Assembly: GCF_003002925.1 (NCBI RefSeq)
Contig: NZ_PVTK01000007.1
Location: 153,383 to 217,382, forward strand
Direction of reading: 5' to 3'
Length of the DNA stretch: 64,000 nt
Source: Vreelandella songnenensis
GTDB taxonomy: Bacteria; Pseudomonadota; Gammaproteobacteria; Pseudomonadales; Halomonadaceae
Shown: one piece after another, positions 27,131 through 35,700 of the stretch
How the letters are laid out: each line of letters starts with the position of its first letter
Numbering within the stretch: the first letter of the stretch is position 1
Notes under the pieces: generated by a model
Told to the model about the DNA's origin: nothing
Databases searched by the model: none
What the model saw: the letters and a program-made list of their open reading frames with translations, nothing else
Position numbers and translations under genes: made by a program

Positions 27131-27604
27131 TCACCACGCAATGTGAATAGGCGTTCCCACCTTGACCAGCTCCATGAACTCGTCCATTTCCGAGTTGGTA
27201 AGTGCAATGCAGCCGTTGGTCCAGTTAAAGCGTTGGGTAATGGGTCCCAGCCAGCCTAACCAGTTAAATTGGCCATGTACCATGATAAAACCACCGGGTG
27301 AAACGCCGAGGCTTTCCGCATGAGCCGTATCTGCTTCGTTGGGATAACTCACGTGCATGGAGCGATAAGCCACGGAATCCTCTTTTTTATAATCGAGGAT
27401 GTACTGGCCTTCGGGCGTTCGCTGATCGCCCTCCTGAACCTTGTGCCCCTGCGGGCTTCCGCCCAGTGCGACGTGAAATTCTCTAACCACTTCATCTCCG
27501 TCCAGGAGATACATCCGGTTGTCTGATTTATCTACTTTTACCAGATCAACATCCGCCAGCGCCGGGGTCGCAAGGAAGATCAGCAGCCATGCTATTTTGT
27601 TCAT
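27131..27604 (-). CDS. L,D-transpeptidase (YkuD) family protein
   Basis: Exported protein of 157 residues with a signal peptide cleaved after TPALA. The YkuD catalytic domain ends with MVHGQFNW and, about 15 residues later, NWTNGCIALTN. The catalytic Cys is present, but the usual His of HGC is Asn, as in one proteobacterial subfamily related to YafK. Such enzymes cross-link peptidoglycan or attach lipoprotein to it. It is upstream of the FosA-like gene on the same strand. Confidence 0.85.
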   Translation of the reverse strand: MNKIAWLLIFLATPALADVDLVKVDKSDNRMYLLDGDEVVREFHVALGGSPQGHKVQEGDQRTPEGQYILDYKKEDSVAYRSMHVSYPNEADTAHAESLGVSPGGFIMVHGQFNWLGWLGPITQRFNWTNGCIALTNSEMDEFMELVKVGTPIHIAW

Positions 27605-27665
27605 TAGTTAAGCCAAACGTTAAGGATTACCCAGTCTAATGGATGGGCTTGAGTTGGCTCTACTA

Positions 27666-27845
27666 TTAAAACGCCATGTATAGCCGTAGCGCATCCTGAT
27701 GCTGTATTCCGTTCTCAAGAATCGGTTCAGGATAATTATCCAGAAAATGATTTTTCACTACTCGATCAACCCTGAACCCGTGGCGCTGATAATAGGCAAG
27801 AAGACGCCGATACGAAAAACCCACTAGACTGAAATTGGCACTGAG
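27666..27845 (-). pseudogene. C-terminal fragment of a GNAT acetyltransferase
   Basis: Only the tail of a gene is recognisable. On the minus strand, about 59 codons read RRLLAYYQRHGF, a GNAT acetyl-CoA/dimer motif, and then KNHFLDNYPEPILENGIQ and a final LRLYMAF stop, matching the usual end of one acetyltransferase group. An in-frame stop lies directly upstream, and no start or N-terminal half follows. The rest of 27605-27931 holds nothing else recognisable, apart from the ribosome-binding site of the MscS gene. Confidence 0.55.
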
Positions 27846-27931
27846 CTACTGGGCTGCGCTACTGGATAGCCGGGCCTGACAAGCCATTTTCATCACATCG
27901 TCAGCGTATCAGTCAACCGACAAGGATGGTC

Positions 27932-29413
27932 ATGACCGCTTCTTTACCCCTTTCAAGTGCACGCAAAGCACTCCAAATACTGGTCCCTCTGCTTTTGCTG
28001 CTGAGCATGCTTGTGAGTGGATCGGTTGACGCCGCTGAGCAGAGTGCGCCGGGCGCCAACGCGGCCCCTGCCACCAACCCAGGCGAAGGCCCTGAAAACT
28101 CACAGATCGAAACTACCCCTTCACCGCAAAAGGATGAAGAGATTCGCCAGCGCATCAGCGGCATCTTCTCCGAGATCGACGGGTTGGGAGCGGTCGAGGT
28201 CAGCGTTATCCAGGGAGTGGTGACACTGGCCGGTGAAACCGCCAACGACAGAAAGGCCCAGCAGGCCGTCGGCCTGGCCAATCGCTTGACCGACGTGGTG
28301 ACGGTGAGCGATCACATCGAGCGGACCCTCGATGTTCAGGATAATGTCACGACCGCCTACCAGGGTTTGCGGGCGCGCGGCCAGAGCCTGCTCAGGGCGC
28401 TTCCGCTGTTGCTGGTAGGGTTTGTGATATTCGGGCTGGTTGCCTGGTTCGGGGCCTGGCTCTCCAATCGCAAACGCTTGTGGCAGCGGCTCACGCCCAA
28501 CTCCTTCGTGGCGGAGCTTCTGGCCCAGACCATCAAGGTCGTGTTCATCGTGCTCGGGCTGATCATGGCCTTGAGTCTGATAGGCGCCGAAACCGTTATC
28601 GGCACCCTGCTGGGTGGCGCCGGGGTGATCGGCATCGCCATCGGCTTTGCGGTCAAGGACACCATCGAAAACTACATCGCGTCTCTGATGCTCAGCATCC
28701 GCCAGCCGTTTCAGGCGCGGGATCACGTGGTCATCAACGACCGCGAAGGCATCGTGGTGCGCCTGACCTCGCGGGCCACTATTCTAATGACCCTGGAAGG
28801 CAACCAGCTGCGCATTCCCAACGCTGATGTGTTCAAGGGCATCATCCTCAACTACACCCAGAACCCGGAGCGCCGCTTCGCCTTCGAGCTGGGGGTGGAT
28901 GCCAACGACGATCCGCTGGCCGCCATCAAGGTAGCCATCGACGCCCTTCAAGCTCTGGGGTTCGTGCTGAGCGAACCCAAGGCCGTGGGCGTCATCAAGA
29001 ACGTGGGCGATTCCAACATCGTGCTGGAGTTTTTTGGCTGGGTCGATCAGTCCACCACCGACTTCGGCAAGGCGCGCAGCATCGCCATTCGTGAAACCAA
29101 ACATGCCCTGGAACACCATGGCTTCAGCCTGCCGGAGCCGATCTACCGCTTGAGCTTTACCCCGGCGCTGGAGCGCGCATTGATACAACGCCAGTTCGCT
29201 CACCCTCAGCCGAACGATACGCAATCCGGCAAGACTGCCACGACAAACGAAAAACGTGACGCCATAGCGCGCGCCCAGCAGGTACTCGAAGGCGAGCGCG
29301 ATGGCGTATTTGACGCCCGTCCGGACGAAAAGCTGATGAAAAAAGTGGAGCAGGAGATCGCTCAAAGCAGCGACGGCACGGACTTGTTGAGCAAGCATTC
29401 TCCGCGTGAGTAG
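27932..29413 (+). CDS. Mechanosensitive ion channel (MscS family) with BON domain
   Basis: Inner-membrane channel of 493 residues. An N-terminal signal/TM segment (about 10-35) is followed by a linker, a periplasmic BON domain (about 65-135; GVVTLAGETAND motif), three more membrane helices (about 150-250) and the MscS core with pore helix GGAGVIGIAIGFAVKDTIEN. The cytoplasmic beta and alpha/beta domains end near 410, followed by a charged tail. Start at 27932 is preferred because AAGGA lies six bases before it. It protects against osmotic downshock, which suits a halophile. Confidence 0.9.
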   Translation: MTASLPLSSARKALQILVPLLLLLSMLVSGSVDAAEQSAPGANAAPATNPGEGPENSQIETTPSPQKDEEIRQRISGIFSEIDGLGAVEVSVIQGVVTLAGETANDRKAQQAVGLANRLTDVVTVSDHIERTLDVQDNVTTAYQGLRARGQSLLRALPLLLVGFVIFGLVAWFGAWLSNRKRLWQRLTPNSFVAELLAQTIKVVFIVLGLIMALSLIGAETVIGTLLGGAGVIGIAIGFAVKDTIENYIASLMLSIRQPFQARDHVVINDREGIVVRLTSRATILMTLEGNQLRIPNADVFKGIILNYTQNPERRFAFELGVDANDDPLAAIKVAIDALQALGFVLSEPKAVGVIKNVGDSNIVLEFFGWVDQSTTDFGKARSIAIRETKHALEHHGFSLPEPIYRLSFTPALERALIQRQFAHPQPNDTQSGKTATTNEKRDAIARAQQVLEGERDGVFDARPDEKLMKKVEQEIAQSSDGTDLLSKHSPRE

Positions 29414-29523
29414 GCGTTTCAATGCGCTACCGCCCCTTACCTGAGATGTAATACTCTTTAGTAGCCAGGTGCGGGCAGTAGACTCGAGTACGCACCGAAC
29501 GCAAAACACTCAGAGGATCAAGA

Positions 29524-30024
29524 ATGAAGACCAACCAGACGCGGCTTCTGGCCATACTCACCCTGCTACCCACCATGGCCCTGGCTCAGGGCGCCCCTAC
29601 CGGCTCGCAGTGGCAAACCGAAGAGCACCACGACGAGGAGCTGGATTTACACTTCGTCGTACTCGAGACTCACGCCGTGGGGCTCGCTGTGCCGACAGTC
29701 GTGTTTCGTTGCTTCGAAGACACGACCGTTGCCTACTTCGACCTGTTCGATCAGGACGAAAGCAATACCTACGAGTACGAAGCCATTACAGTGGCGCTTG
29801 ATGACGCCGCCCCCCAAACGATCGACATGCAGCCGATCGATGACGGCCATGCGCTGGGCTTCTGGCAAGACGACGAGGCCATTCCGTTCATTCAAGGCCT
29901 GTTCGGCGCGCAAACGCTACGCCTGAACGCCACCCCAGTCGACGGTACGCCCATCGAGCTTGAGTTCAACATCGAAGGTATCGAGGAAAGGGTAAAATCG
30001 GTGCGGGAGACCTGCGGCTGGTAG
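29524..30024 (+). CDS. VasI-like exported protein
   Basis: Exported protein of 166 residues. The signal peptide is cleaved after TMALA. The mature part (SQWQTEEHHDEE, VVFRCFEDTTVAYFDLFD, GFWQDDEAIPFIQGLFGA, then FNIEGIEERV and a terminal RETCGW) follows the layout of VasI proteins found near type VI secretion genes. Two cysteines (in FRCF and TCGW) may pair. No type VI gene is in the window, so its role is open. It is a single gene, convergent with sugE. Confidence 0.7.
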   Translation: MKTNQTRLLAILTLLPTMALAQGAPTGSQWQTEEHHDEELDLHFVVLETHAVGLAVPTVVFRCFEDTTVAYFDLFDQDESNTYEYEAITVALDDAAPQTIDMQPIDDGHALGFWQDDEAIPFIQGLFGAQTLRLNATPVDGTPIELEFNIEGIEERVKSVRETCGW

Positions 30025-30039
30025 TAGCTGGCTCGCACA

Positions 30040-30357
30040 TCACGCGTGGGAAAGCTTGAGCCCAACCAACCCCGCAACGATCAGCGTTAAACTCATCAAT
30101 TTGAGTACGCCCACGGATTCGCCAAACAGCACGATGCCTAAAATGGCCGTTCCCACGGCGCCGATCCCTACCCATATCGCGTAAGCGGTACCCACGGGCA
30201 GGGTTTTCAGCGCCAGGCCCAGCAACAGAAAACTCGCCACCAGCGAAAAAATCGTCCAGGCGGTCGGCCAGAGTTTCGTGAAGCCCTGCGAGTACTTGAG
30301 CCCAATGGCCCAGCCGATTTCCAGAAGACCCGCGACAAACAAGATAAACCAGCTCAT
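30040..30357 (-). CDS. sugE: SMR-family transporter, SugE/Gdx type
   Basis: Small multidrug resistance-family inner-membrane protein of 105 residues with four helices. Catalytic Glu13 lies in [20 protein letters not shown]; the GLKYS..FTKLWPT pattern marks the SugE/Gdx branch, which exports guanidinium, rather than EmrE. TM3-4 have the [14 protein letters not shown] signature. No guanidine riboswitch was recognised upstream. A single gene where many SMR systems are paired. Confidence 0.9.
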   Translation of the reverse strand: MSWFILFVAGLLEIGWAIGLKYSQGFTKLWPTAWTIFSLVASFLLLGLALKTLPVGTAYAIWVGIGAVGTAILGIVLFGESVGVLKLMSLTLIVAGLVGLKLSHA

Positions 30358-30564
30358 TTATTCCTCTTGGCCTATTGCTTAATCAATTCCCGGCTACTCG
30401 ATTATCTCATAATGGCGCACGGCGTTGTGGCCCCTCCACTTGGGATTTAGAGCGGACCAGCAAGGGCAGGCGCCAAGCACACGCAACGCGGTAAATCAGC
30501 GGAGCTACAAGCACTGCGTTATACTGCGGCATATTTTCATTTCGACACACCGTCAGAGCTTCCC

Positions 30565-31761
30565 ATGCCCTTTGCAAAACTCGGCTTATCCAGTCCTCTG
30601 GTTCAAGCGATTACCGAACTCGGCTACACAACGCCCACGCCCATCCAGGAACAAGCGATTCCTGTCATTCTCTCGGGCAAGGACCTGGTCGCCACCGCCC
30701 AGACCGGCACGGGCAAAACCGCGGCCTTTGTTCTGCCGCTGCTCGAACGCTTCAGCACGGCGGGCGAGCTGCGCGGCAAACGCATTCGCGCGCTGATTCT
30801 GGTGCCGACCCGGGAGCTGGCCGTTCAGGTCGAGGCAAGTGTGGCGCAATACGCCAGGCATTTGCCCCTGACCTCCATGGCCGCGTACGGGGGCGTGGAT
30901 ACCGCGCCGCAAAAAGAGCGCCTGATCGAAGGGGTCGATATTCTCGTCGCCACGCCAGGCAGGCTGCTGGATCTCGCGCATCAGCGGGCGGTGCATTTCG
31001 ATGAACTCGAAGCCATGGTGCTGGACGAAGCGGACCGAATGGTCGACATGGGCTTTGTCGATGACATTCACAAGATCCTCGTGCGCCTGCCAGAAAAGCG
31101 TCAGAACCTGCTGTTCACGGCCACCATGACCAACGAGGTTCGAGCGCTGGCCTCTGACTTTTCCAACAGCAAGAAGACCGAGCTGGCAGCGGACATCTCC
31201 ATTACCCCAAACGTGCGTGCTGCTGCCAGCATCAAGCAGTGGCTCATCACGGTCGATAAGGACACCAAGTCGGCGCTGTTGAGCCACTTGATTACCGATA
31301 ACGCGTGGGATCAGGCGCTGATTTTCGTCGAGAAAAAACACAGCGCGGCCAAGCTGGTGGCCCAGCTCGAAAAGCGCGGCATCAAGGCGGACTCCATCCA
31401 CGGCGGCCGAAGCCAGGCGATGCGCGAAACGGTGTTGGGTCAGTTCAAATCTGGTGAACTCAAGTATCTGGTCGCCACCGGAGTGGCCGCGCGGGGTCTG
31501 GATATTGGCGAGCTGAGCCGCGTGGTGAACTACGATTTACCCTTTCCGGCAGAAGAGTACATCCACCGTATTGGCCGAACCGGCCGTGCGGGGGCCACGG
31601 GTGAAGCCATCTCCCTGGTCGATATCAGCGACTTCAAGAACCTGTGCGCCATTGAAAAGCGGCTGAACAGTCTCATCGAGCGCAGGGAAGTTGAAGGCTT
31701 CCCGGTCAAGAAAGCGGTGCCCGTTTCACACCTGAACCACGGTAAAAAAGCCAAGCGCTAG
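30565..31761 (+). CDS. rhlE: DEAD-box RNA helicase, RhlE type
   Basis: ATP-dependent RNA helicase of 398 residues with only the two RecA domains and a short basic tail (GKKAKR). Q motif YTTPTPIQEQAI, motif I AQTGTGKT, Ia PTRELAVQ, Ib TPGRLLD, II DEAD in VLDEADRM, IV/V VATGVAARGLDIG and VI HRIGRTGRAG are all intact. Motif III reads TAT (LLFTATMT) instead of SAT, a conservative change. Probable roles are ribosome assembly and RNA remodelling. Confidence 0.92.
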   Translation: MPFAKLGLSSPLVQAITELGYTTPTPIQEQAIPVILSGKDLVATAQTGTGKTAAFVLPLLERFSTAGELRGKRIRALILVPTRELAVQVEASVAQYARHLPLTSMAAYGGVDTAPQKERLIEGVDILVATPGRLLDLAHQRAVHFDELEAMVLDEADRMVDMGFVDDIHKILVRLPEKRQNLLFTATMTNEVRALASDFSNSKKTELAADISITPNVRAAASIKQWLITVDKDTKSALLSHLITDNAWDQALIFVEKKHSAAKLVAQLEKRGIKADSIHGGRSQAMRETVLGQFKSGELKYLVATGVAARGLDIGELSRVVNYDLPFPAEEYIHRIGRTGRAGATGEAISLVDISDFKNLCAIEKRLNSLIERREVEGFPVKKAVPVSHLNHGKKAKR

Positions 31762-31771
31762 CACGACGCCA

Positions 31772-31808
31772 GAAGCTCACGCCTTGAACGAATCCAAGGG
31801 TGAGCTTC
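31772..31808. terminator. Large hairpin between convergent genes
   Basis: GAAGCTCAC at 31772-31780 pairs perfectly with GTGAGCTTC at 31800-31808, and an inner CCTTG/CAAGG extends the stem. It lies 10 bases after the rhlE stop and 80 bases from the stop of the opposing Rho-like gene. No T-run follows on either strand, so it may be a bidirectional end structure rather than a classic terminator. Confidence 0.45.
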
Positions 31809-31887
31809 GCGACGACCGCTTTTGCGATCAGGCCCCAGCACAGCCGCCCAGGAGTAAACGCTGAGCCATCAACGTTTACTCCAATCT

Positions 31888-32841
31888 TCAAGCGGGTGAG
31901 AACACGTCCAGCAGCTCGGCATTGGTCGGGTATTTCTGCAATAGCTCATAAAGCTTCTGCGCGCCTTCGACGGGTTTGAGCTGGGTCAAAGCGCGCCGCA
32001 GTGTGCGTACTTTTTCGATATCCTTGGCATCGATCAAAAGCTCTTCCCGGCGGGTGCTGCTCCTGGCGATATCGATGGCCGGGAAGATCCGCTGATTGGC
32101 CACGTCGCGTGACAGCACGATCTCCATATTGCCCGTGCCCTTGAACTCCTCGAAGATCACCTGATCCATACGGCTGCCCGTCTCCACCAGCACGGTGGCC
32201 AGAATGGTCAGCGACCCACCGTTTTCGATCTTTCGCGCCGCACCAAACAGCTTGCGCGGTATCTCCATCGCCCGGCTATCCAGCCCGCCGGACATGGTAC
32301 GGCCATTGCCCCGCTGCTCGGCATTATGAACGCGCGAAAGCCGCGTTAATGAGTCGATCACGATCATGACATCGTGCCCTTCACCCGCCTGCCTACACGC
32401 CGCTGCCAAGAGCTTATCGGCCATTTGCACATGGTGGGCGTAGCTTTCGTCTGAGGACGACGCGTGAACCTCTGCCGACACGCTGCGCTTGAAGTCCGTC
32501 ACTTCTTCCGGGCGCTCATCGATCAGCAAGGCATACAGTTTGATATCCGGGTGCGCCTCGGCCACGGCCTGGCAGATGTGTTTCAACAGCGTCGTCTTGC
32601 CGGAGCCTGGGGGTGCCACAATCAACCCACGCTGGCCCATCCCGATGGGCGTGATCAAATCCATCGCCCGCACGCTGCGCTCGGTGGACCCGGCTTCCAG
32701 CCCAATGTGTGGGCACGGATGAATCGCAACGCCATTTAGAAAGCGTTTTTCGGGGGTATCCAAAACTGGATCGTCTGCTTTATCCGCGGGCCTGGTGTCT
32801 ACCGGACGTTTTACCTTCAAGCTGAGTGTTTTACGCGTCAT
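31888..32841 (-). CDS. Rho-like ATPase lacking the N-terminal RNA-binding domain
   Basis: Paralogue of transcription terminator Rho, 317 residues against about 420 in the housekeeping protein. The helix-bundle and cold-shock (primary RNA-binding) domains are missing; only 60 basic residues precede the RecA-like ATPase core. Walker A APPGSGKTTLL is at about 83-93, LLIDERPEEVTD and Walker B VMIVIDSLTRLSR follow, the Q-loop equivalent is SGGLDSRAM, and R-loop GTGNMEIVLSR and arginine-finger region RSSTRREELL are present. The ATPase should work, but RNA specificity must differ. A degenerate second copy lies at 35.2 kb. It is unlikely to be the only rho gene. Confidence 0.85.
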   Translation of the reverse strand: MTRKTLSLKVKRPVDTRPADKADDPVLDTPEKRFLNGVAIHPCPHIGLEAGSTERSVRAMDLITPIGMGQRGLIVAPPGSGKTTLLKHICQAVAEAHPDIKLYALLIDERPEEVTDFKRSVSAEVHASSSDESYAHHVQMADKLLAAACRQAGEGHDVMIVIDSLTRLSRVHNAEQRGNGRTMSGGLDSRAMEIPRKLFGAARKIENGGSLTILATVLVETGSRMDQVIFEEFKGTGNMEIVLSRDVANQRIFPAIDIARSSTRREELLIDAKDIEKVRTLRRALTQLKPVEGAQKLYELLQKYPTNAELLDVFSPA

Positions 32842-33112
32842 GGGATTCGATGGATCGCCTTGGGTAAGCTGGGTTAGTGGAGTAATGGCTGAGTTTTAAA
32901 AATAATATTAGGCGCGTAGTCACCCTATTTCAGCTATTGCCGGTGAACCAAGGTAGCTCCTTAGTAATCTTGAACTACGATACCTTGCTGCCAACGCCCA
33001 CATGGGGGTCTTGCCACAGATCAAAGCTATTGATATGGAGTGCTTAGAATAAGCTCGTAGATCTCTGGTTCTCACTAAACCCCATGAGTAAGCACTCCTT
33101 TTTACAACGCAG
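32562..33112. repeat. Direct duplication, copy 1 (Rho-like 5' part plus degenerate GFA 3' part)
   Basis: Bases 32562-33112 align over their whole length with 35151-35700. The match covers the first 93 codons of the Rho-like gene, the 87-89-base spacer and the 3' half of a GFA-family gene. Long exact runs occur around the Rho-like codons 33-45 (for example at 32711-32753). The order and spacing are the same in both copies. Confidence 0.8.
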
Positions 33113-33120
33113 ATGCTTGC
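32930..33120 (-). pseudogene. Degenerate 3' end of a GFA-family gene
   Basis: On the minus strand the reading frame aligns with the last 60 or so codons of the intact GFA-family gene at 35518-35916: PHVGVGSKVS-stop-FKITKELPWFTGNS against NRHVFVGDKAPWFEIADDLPQFTENG. It has an in-frame stop, small indels and no 5' half. It sits upstream of the intact Rho-like gene exactly as the intact GFA gene sits upstream of the broken Rho-like copy. The remainder of the gap to 33208 contains nothing recognisable. Confidence 0.7.
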
Positions 33121-33208
33121 CCTAATCAAAGCTCGATAGTCATTAGCTGTTCGTACATCGACATATCTATCTAAATGGATATTTCATTATCATCGGATGA
33201 TTTAAACG

Positions 33209-35077
33209 CTATTCTGACAAAGGGGAATCTCTAAGCTCGACGTCTACTGCATAATCTACATAGCGGGTCTCGCCACGATACCACAGCTCAATACTTTCCG
33301 GCCTGCCGTAGAAATAAAACGCATGTATAGGCTCGCGGTCTTCACGACTAATTTCAATTACGCTCCCCACTTGTTTGAGATAGCGTTGGGCTGAGTCCAT
33401 AGCAAAAAAGTAATTCAAATTTGAGGTACGAAATTTCTCTCTATTGAGCATTTCCTCGGGTGTAAATACTTCATAATCGACCGTTAGTCTATTTCCGTCC
33501 AAGCGAATACCTTCGGGTAACTCATCCAGACTGTAATGCCGCTTTATGATATTCGGCGCGGTCAGAATAGGCAGCGTGGCCGTTACTCGTGCTGGCCATA
33601 CCGAGAAGTACTGTGGGTTGTAAACAAGACCGTGTTCCGTGAAGGCAAATACGTTATCCCCATCGGGCATCTCGATAGGCCCTCCCTTATCATTATAAAA
33701 CTGCACACTTTGCGCCGCCGCATCTGACGAGTAGTCATACCGCTCATCCGGACTCACGAAAAGCTGACTTTGTACCTCGGGGTAGTTCAGGTAAACCGAC
33801 TCAGCGTAATCCACGTCCGGGCGTTCGAGGTCAAAGGTGCTATAGCCTATCAAGATCTGTTGCTGCATTTCTTCAGCCGAAAGGTCTGTACGCGCTTGGG
33901 TCCAATGGTGAAAAACAGGCCCCTCCAGCACCGCATCGGAAAGCATTGTCATGTCGCTGTCACCCACCGGCCTAGAGTAAACAGGAATCTCAAGCGAGCG
34001 TGAAGTCGTGCTATCCTGCGCTGCCTGAGGTAACAAGGTAACTCTGGCTTTTTCAATCGAACCATTAAAAGCGAACGCTTTATGTAGCGTCGTGCCTTCG
34101 GCGACCGATAAGCACTCATTCAGGGCGCGAATCTCGGCTGTAATATCGGTCAGCTCCACTGTGCCCTGAACCGCCCGCTCAATCGTGTCGTCCAGCCATG
34201 CTGCTTTCTGGGAAAAGTAATCGGCGTTTAGGTGTGTTTCCGAACGCATGTAAATATGCCTACCGCCAACCGCTATCGCCTCACCCACGATATCGATATC
34301 GCGTAATGGCAGTGCCTGGTTCTCGGGCACTTGAATCTCTACATCATAGGTAAACTCGGTAAATCGGCGTGGCGTGATAGCGTAGCCACGATGTTCCAGT
34401 GTCTTGCCAACATCCGAGGCGTCGAATTCAAATTCAATGAAATCTTCAGGCATGGTGGCTTGAGACTCGGCCAGTAGGGTTGCCGGTTTAGGGTCGTCCA
34501 AGCTGCGTTCATCAAGGAACTGGAATTCTTCGTTGTAGTATTGAAACTCGGTATTACTTCTTAGCCCCCTAGCCAATTCCGGCAAGGGCTTCATTTCTCC
34601 GTTATCCATCACCACGTCGGTATAACGCATATGTATATCAAAAGGAAATGAGAAGGGAGGCGTCACCCAGAAACGCTGTGCTTCAGGGACAAACTGCCAA
34701 GCGACGATATTGGCCAGGTAAGCATCCAGAAAAGCCTGCAAATTGGCATAATCGCCCACCTGTGGAAAGCGTTGATCGATATACGAAAGACGATAAGCCT
34801 GATCATCAAAAAGCAGGTTTTCATGCATATCACGGTACAGAATAAGCATGTCATTGTTCAGCCGGCGGGACAACAGCGAGTCTTCGATATTCTGGATTTT
34901 TTCTTGCCACTGGTCCCGCGTGTTTTTTAGCTGCGATAATGCATCGCTGCGCTGCTCTTCAGTCAATATTTCTCTACCGACATAGGGGCTCTCCTGCGAA
35001 GGTAACTGCCCAAATGCAGTTGTCGACCCCACAGCAAGCACACCTAAAAATGTTAAACTCCAAACTTTCATTTTCAT
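33209..35077 (-). CDS. Exported protein of unknown family
   Basis: Large protein of 622 residues, not recognised. A Sec signal peptide is clear (MKMKVWSLTFLGVLAV, cleavage after TTAFG). A helical region (about 35-130) is followed by a long part dominated by strands, with repeated acidic/aromatic stretches (FPFDIHMRYTD, FIEFEFDASD, FTYDVEIQVPEN, LPILTAPNIIKRHYSLDELPEG). The mature protein has a single cysteine and no membrane segments, suggesting a soluble periplasmic or secreted acidic protein. Start at 35077 is set by GGAAG upstream; the frame opens five codons earlier. It lies between two halves of a duplicated Rho-like/GFA unit. Confidence 0.75.
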   Translation of the reverse strand: MKMKVWSLTFLGVLAVGSTTAFGQLPSQESPYVGREILTEEQRSDALSQLKNTRDQWQEKIQNIEDSLLSRRLNNDMLILYRDMHENLLFDDQAYRLSYIDQRFPQVGDYANLQAFLDAYLANIVAWQFVPEAQRFWVTPPFSFPFDIHMRYTDVVMDNGEMKPLPELARGLRSNTEFQYYNEEFQFLDERSLDDPKPATLLAESQATMPEDFIEFEFDASDVGKTLEHRGYAITPRRFTEFTYDVEIQVPENQALPLRDIDIVGEAIAVGGRHIYMRSETHLNADYFSQKAAWLDDTIERAVQGTVELTDITAEIRALNECLSVAEGTTLHKAFAFNGSIEKARVTLLPQAAQDSTTSRSLEIPVYSRPVGDSDMTMLSDAVLEGPVFHHWTQARTDLSAEEMQQQILIGYSTFDLERPDVDYAESVYLNYPEVQSQLFVSPDERYDYSSDAAAQSVQFYNDKGGPIEMPDGDNVFAFTEHGLVYNPQYFSVWPARVTATLPILTAPNIIKRHYSLDELPEGIRLDGNRLTVDYEVFTPEEMLNREKFRTSNLNYFFAMDSAQRYLKQVGSVIEISREDREPIHAFYFYGRPESIELWYRGETRYVDYAVDVELRDSPLSE

Positions 35078-35150
35078 GCTTCCGATCATCATGTGTTTTT
35101 ATCGCATAGATGGTATGTAATATGCGATGCAGCTTACTAACAAATCGGAC

Positions 35151-35431
35151 CCACGGCCTAATGTATATGCTTAAGCTGCGTCGTTTTTGCCGCAGCCCAG
35201 GTATGCGAGGACTAGCCCACGCTGACCCATGCCGATGGGCGTGATCAAGTCCATGGCGCGCATGCTGCGCTCGGTGCAACCGGCTTCCAGCCCAATGCGT
35301 GGACACGGATGAATCGCAACGCCATTTAGAAAGCGTTTTTCGGGATCATCAAGGAATTGATCCTCAACGACGCCGGCGGGTTTGGCCTCTTGCTGCCGTT
35401 TGACCTTCAAGCCTAGTGTTTTTCTCGTCAT
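35151..35431 (-). pseudogene. Truncated, broken copy of the Rho-like gene
   Basis: The first 85 codons are close to the intact gene at 31888-32841 (FLNGVAIHPCPRIGLEAG and MRAMDLITPIGMGQRGL). The Walker A loop is destroyed (AYLGCGKNDA in place of APPGSGKTT), and a TAA follows at 35171. Nucleotide similarity continues about 20 bases past that stop, then fades just before the start of the 622-residue exported protein gene. It is followed upstream by an intact GFA gene. Confidence 0.82.
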
Positions 35432-35700
35432 AAGATCGATGGAGCGCCTTGGGTAAGCTGGGTGCATAGAGTAATGGCTGGGCTTGGAAAATGATATTAA
35501 GCCCGAGCAACACTGCTTCAGCCATTTTCAGTGAACTGGGGCAAATCATCGGCAATCTCGAACCACGGCGCCTTGTCACCCACGAACACATGGCGATTTG
35601 GGCGCACACCGGGATCAACGTCGAGAGTGCCAAGGGGAAGCGCGTAAATCTCCGGCTTTTCCATGAACCGGGTATGAATGCTGGAGCCACAGGTCGAGCA
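35151..35700. repeat. Direct duplication, copy 2 (broken Rho-like 5' part plus GFA 3' part)
   Basis: Partner of the repeat at 32562-33112. Here the GFA side is intact and the Rho-like side is broken, the reverse of copy 1. The two copies are about 2.6 kb apart and are separated by the unknown exported-protein gene. Confidence 0.8.

Noticed and set aside
30358..30564. Possible guanidine riboswitch upstream of sugE
   Set aside because: No conserved guanidine-I, II or III core could be recognised in the 207 bases between sugE and rhlE.
33209..35077. Assignment of the large exported protein as an OpgG/OpgD glucan protein
   Set aside because: The size and signal peptide fit loosely, but none of the expected conserved segments could be matched.
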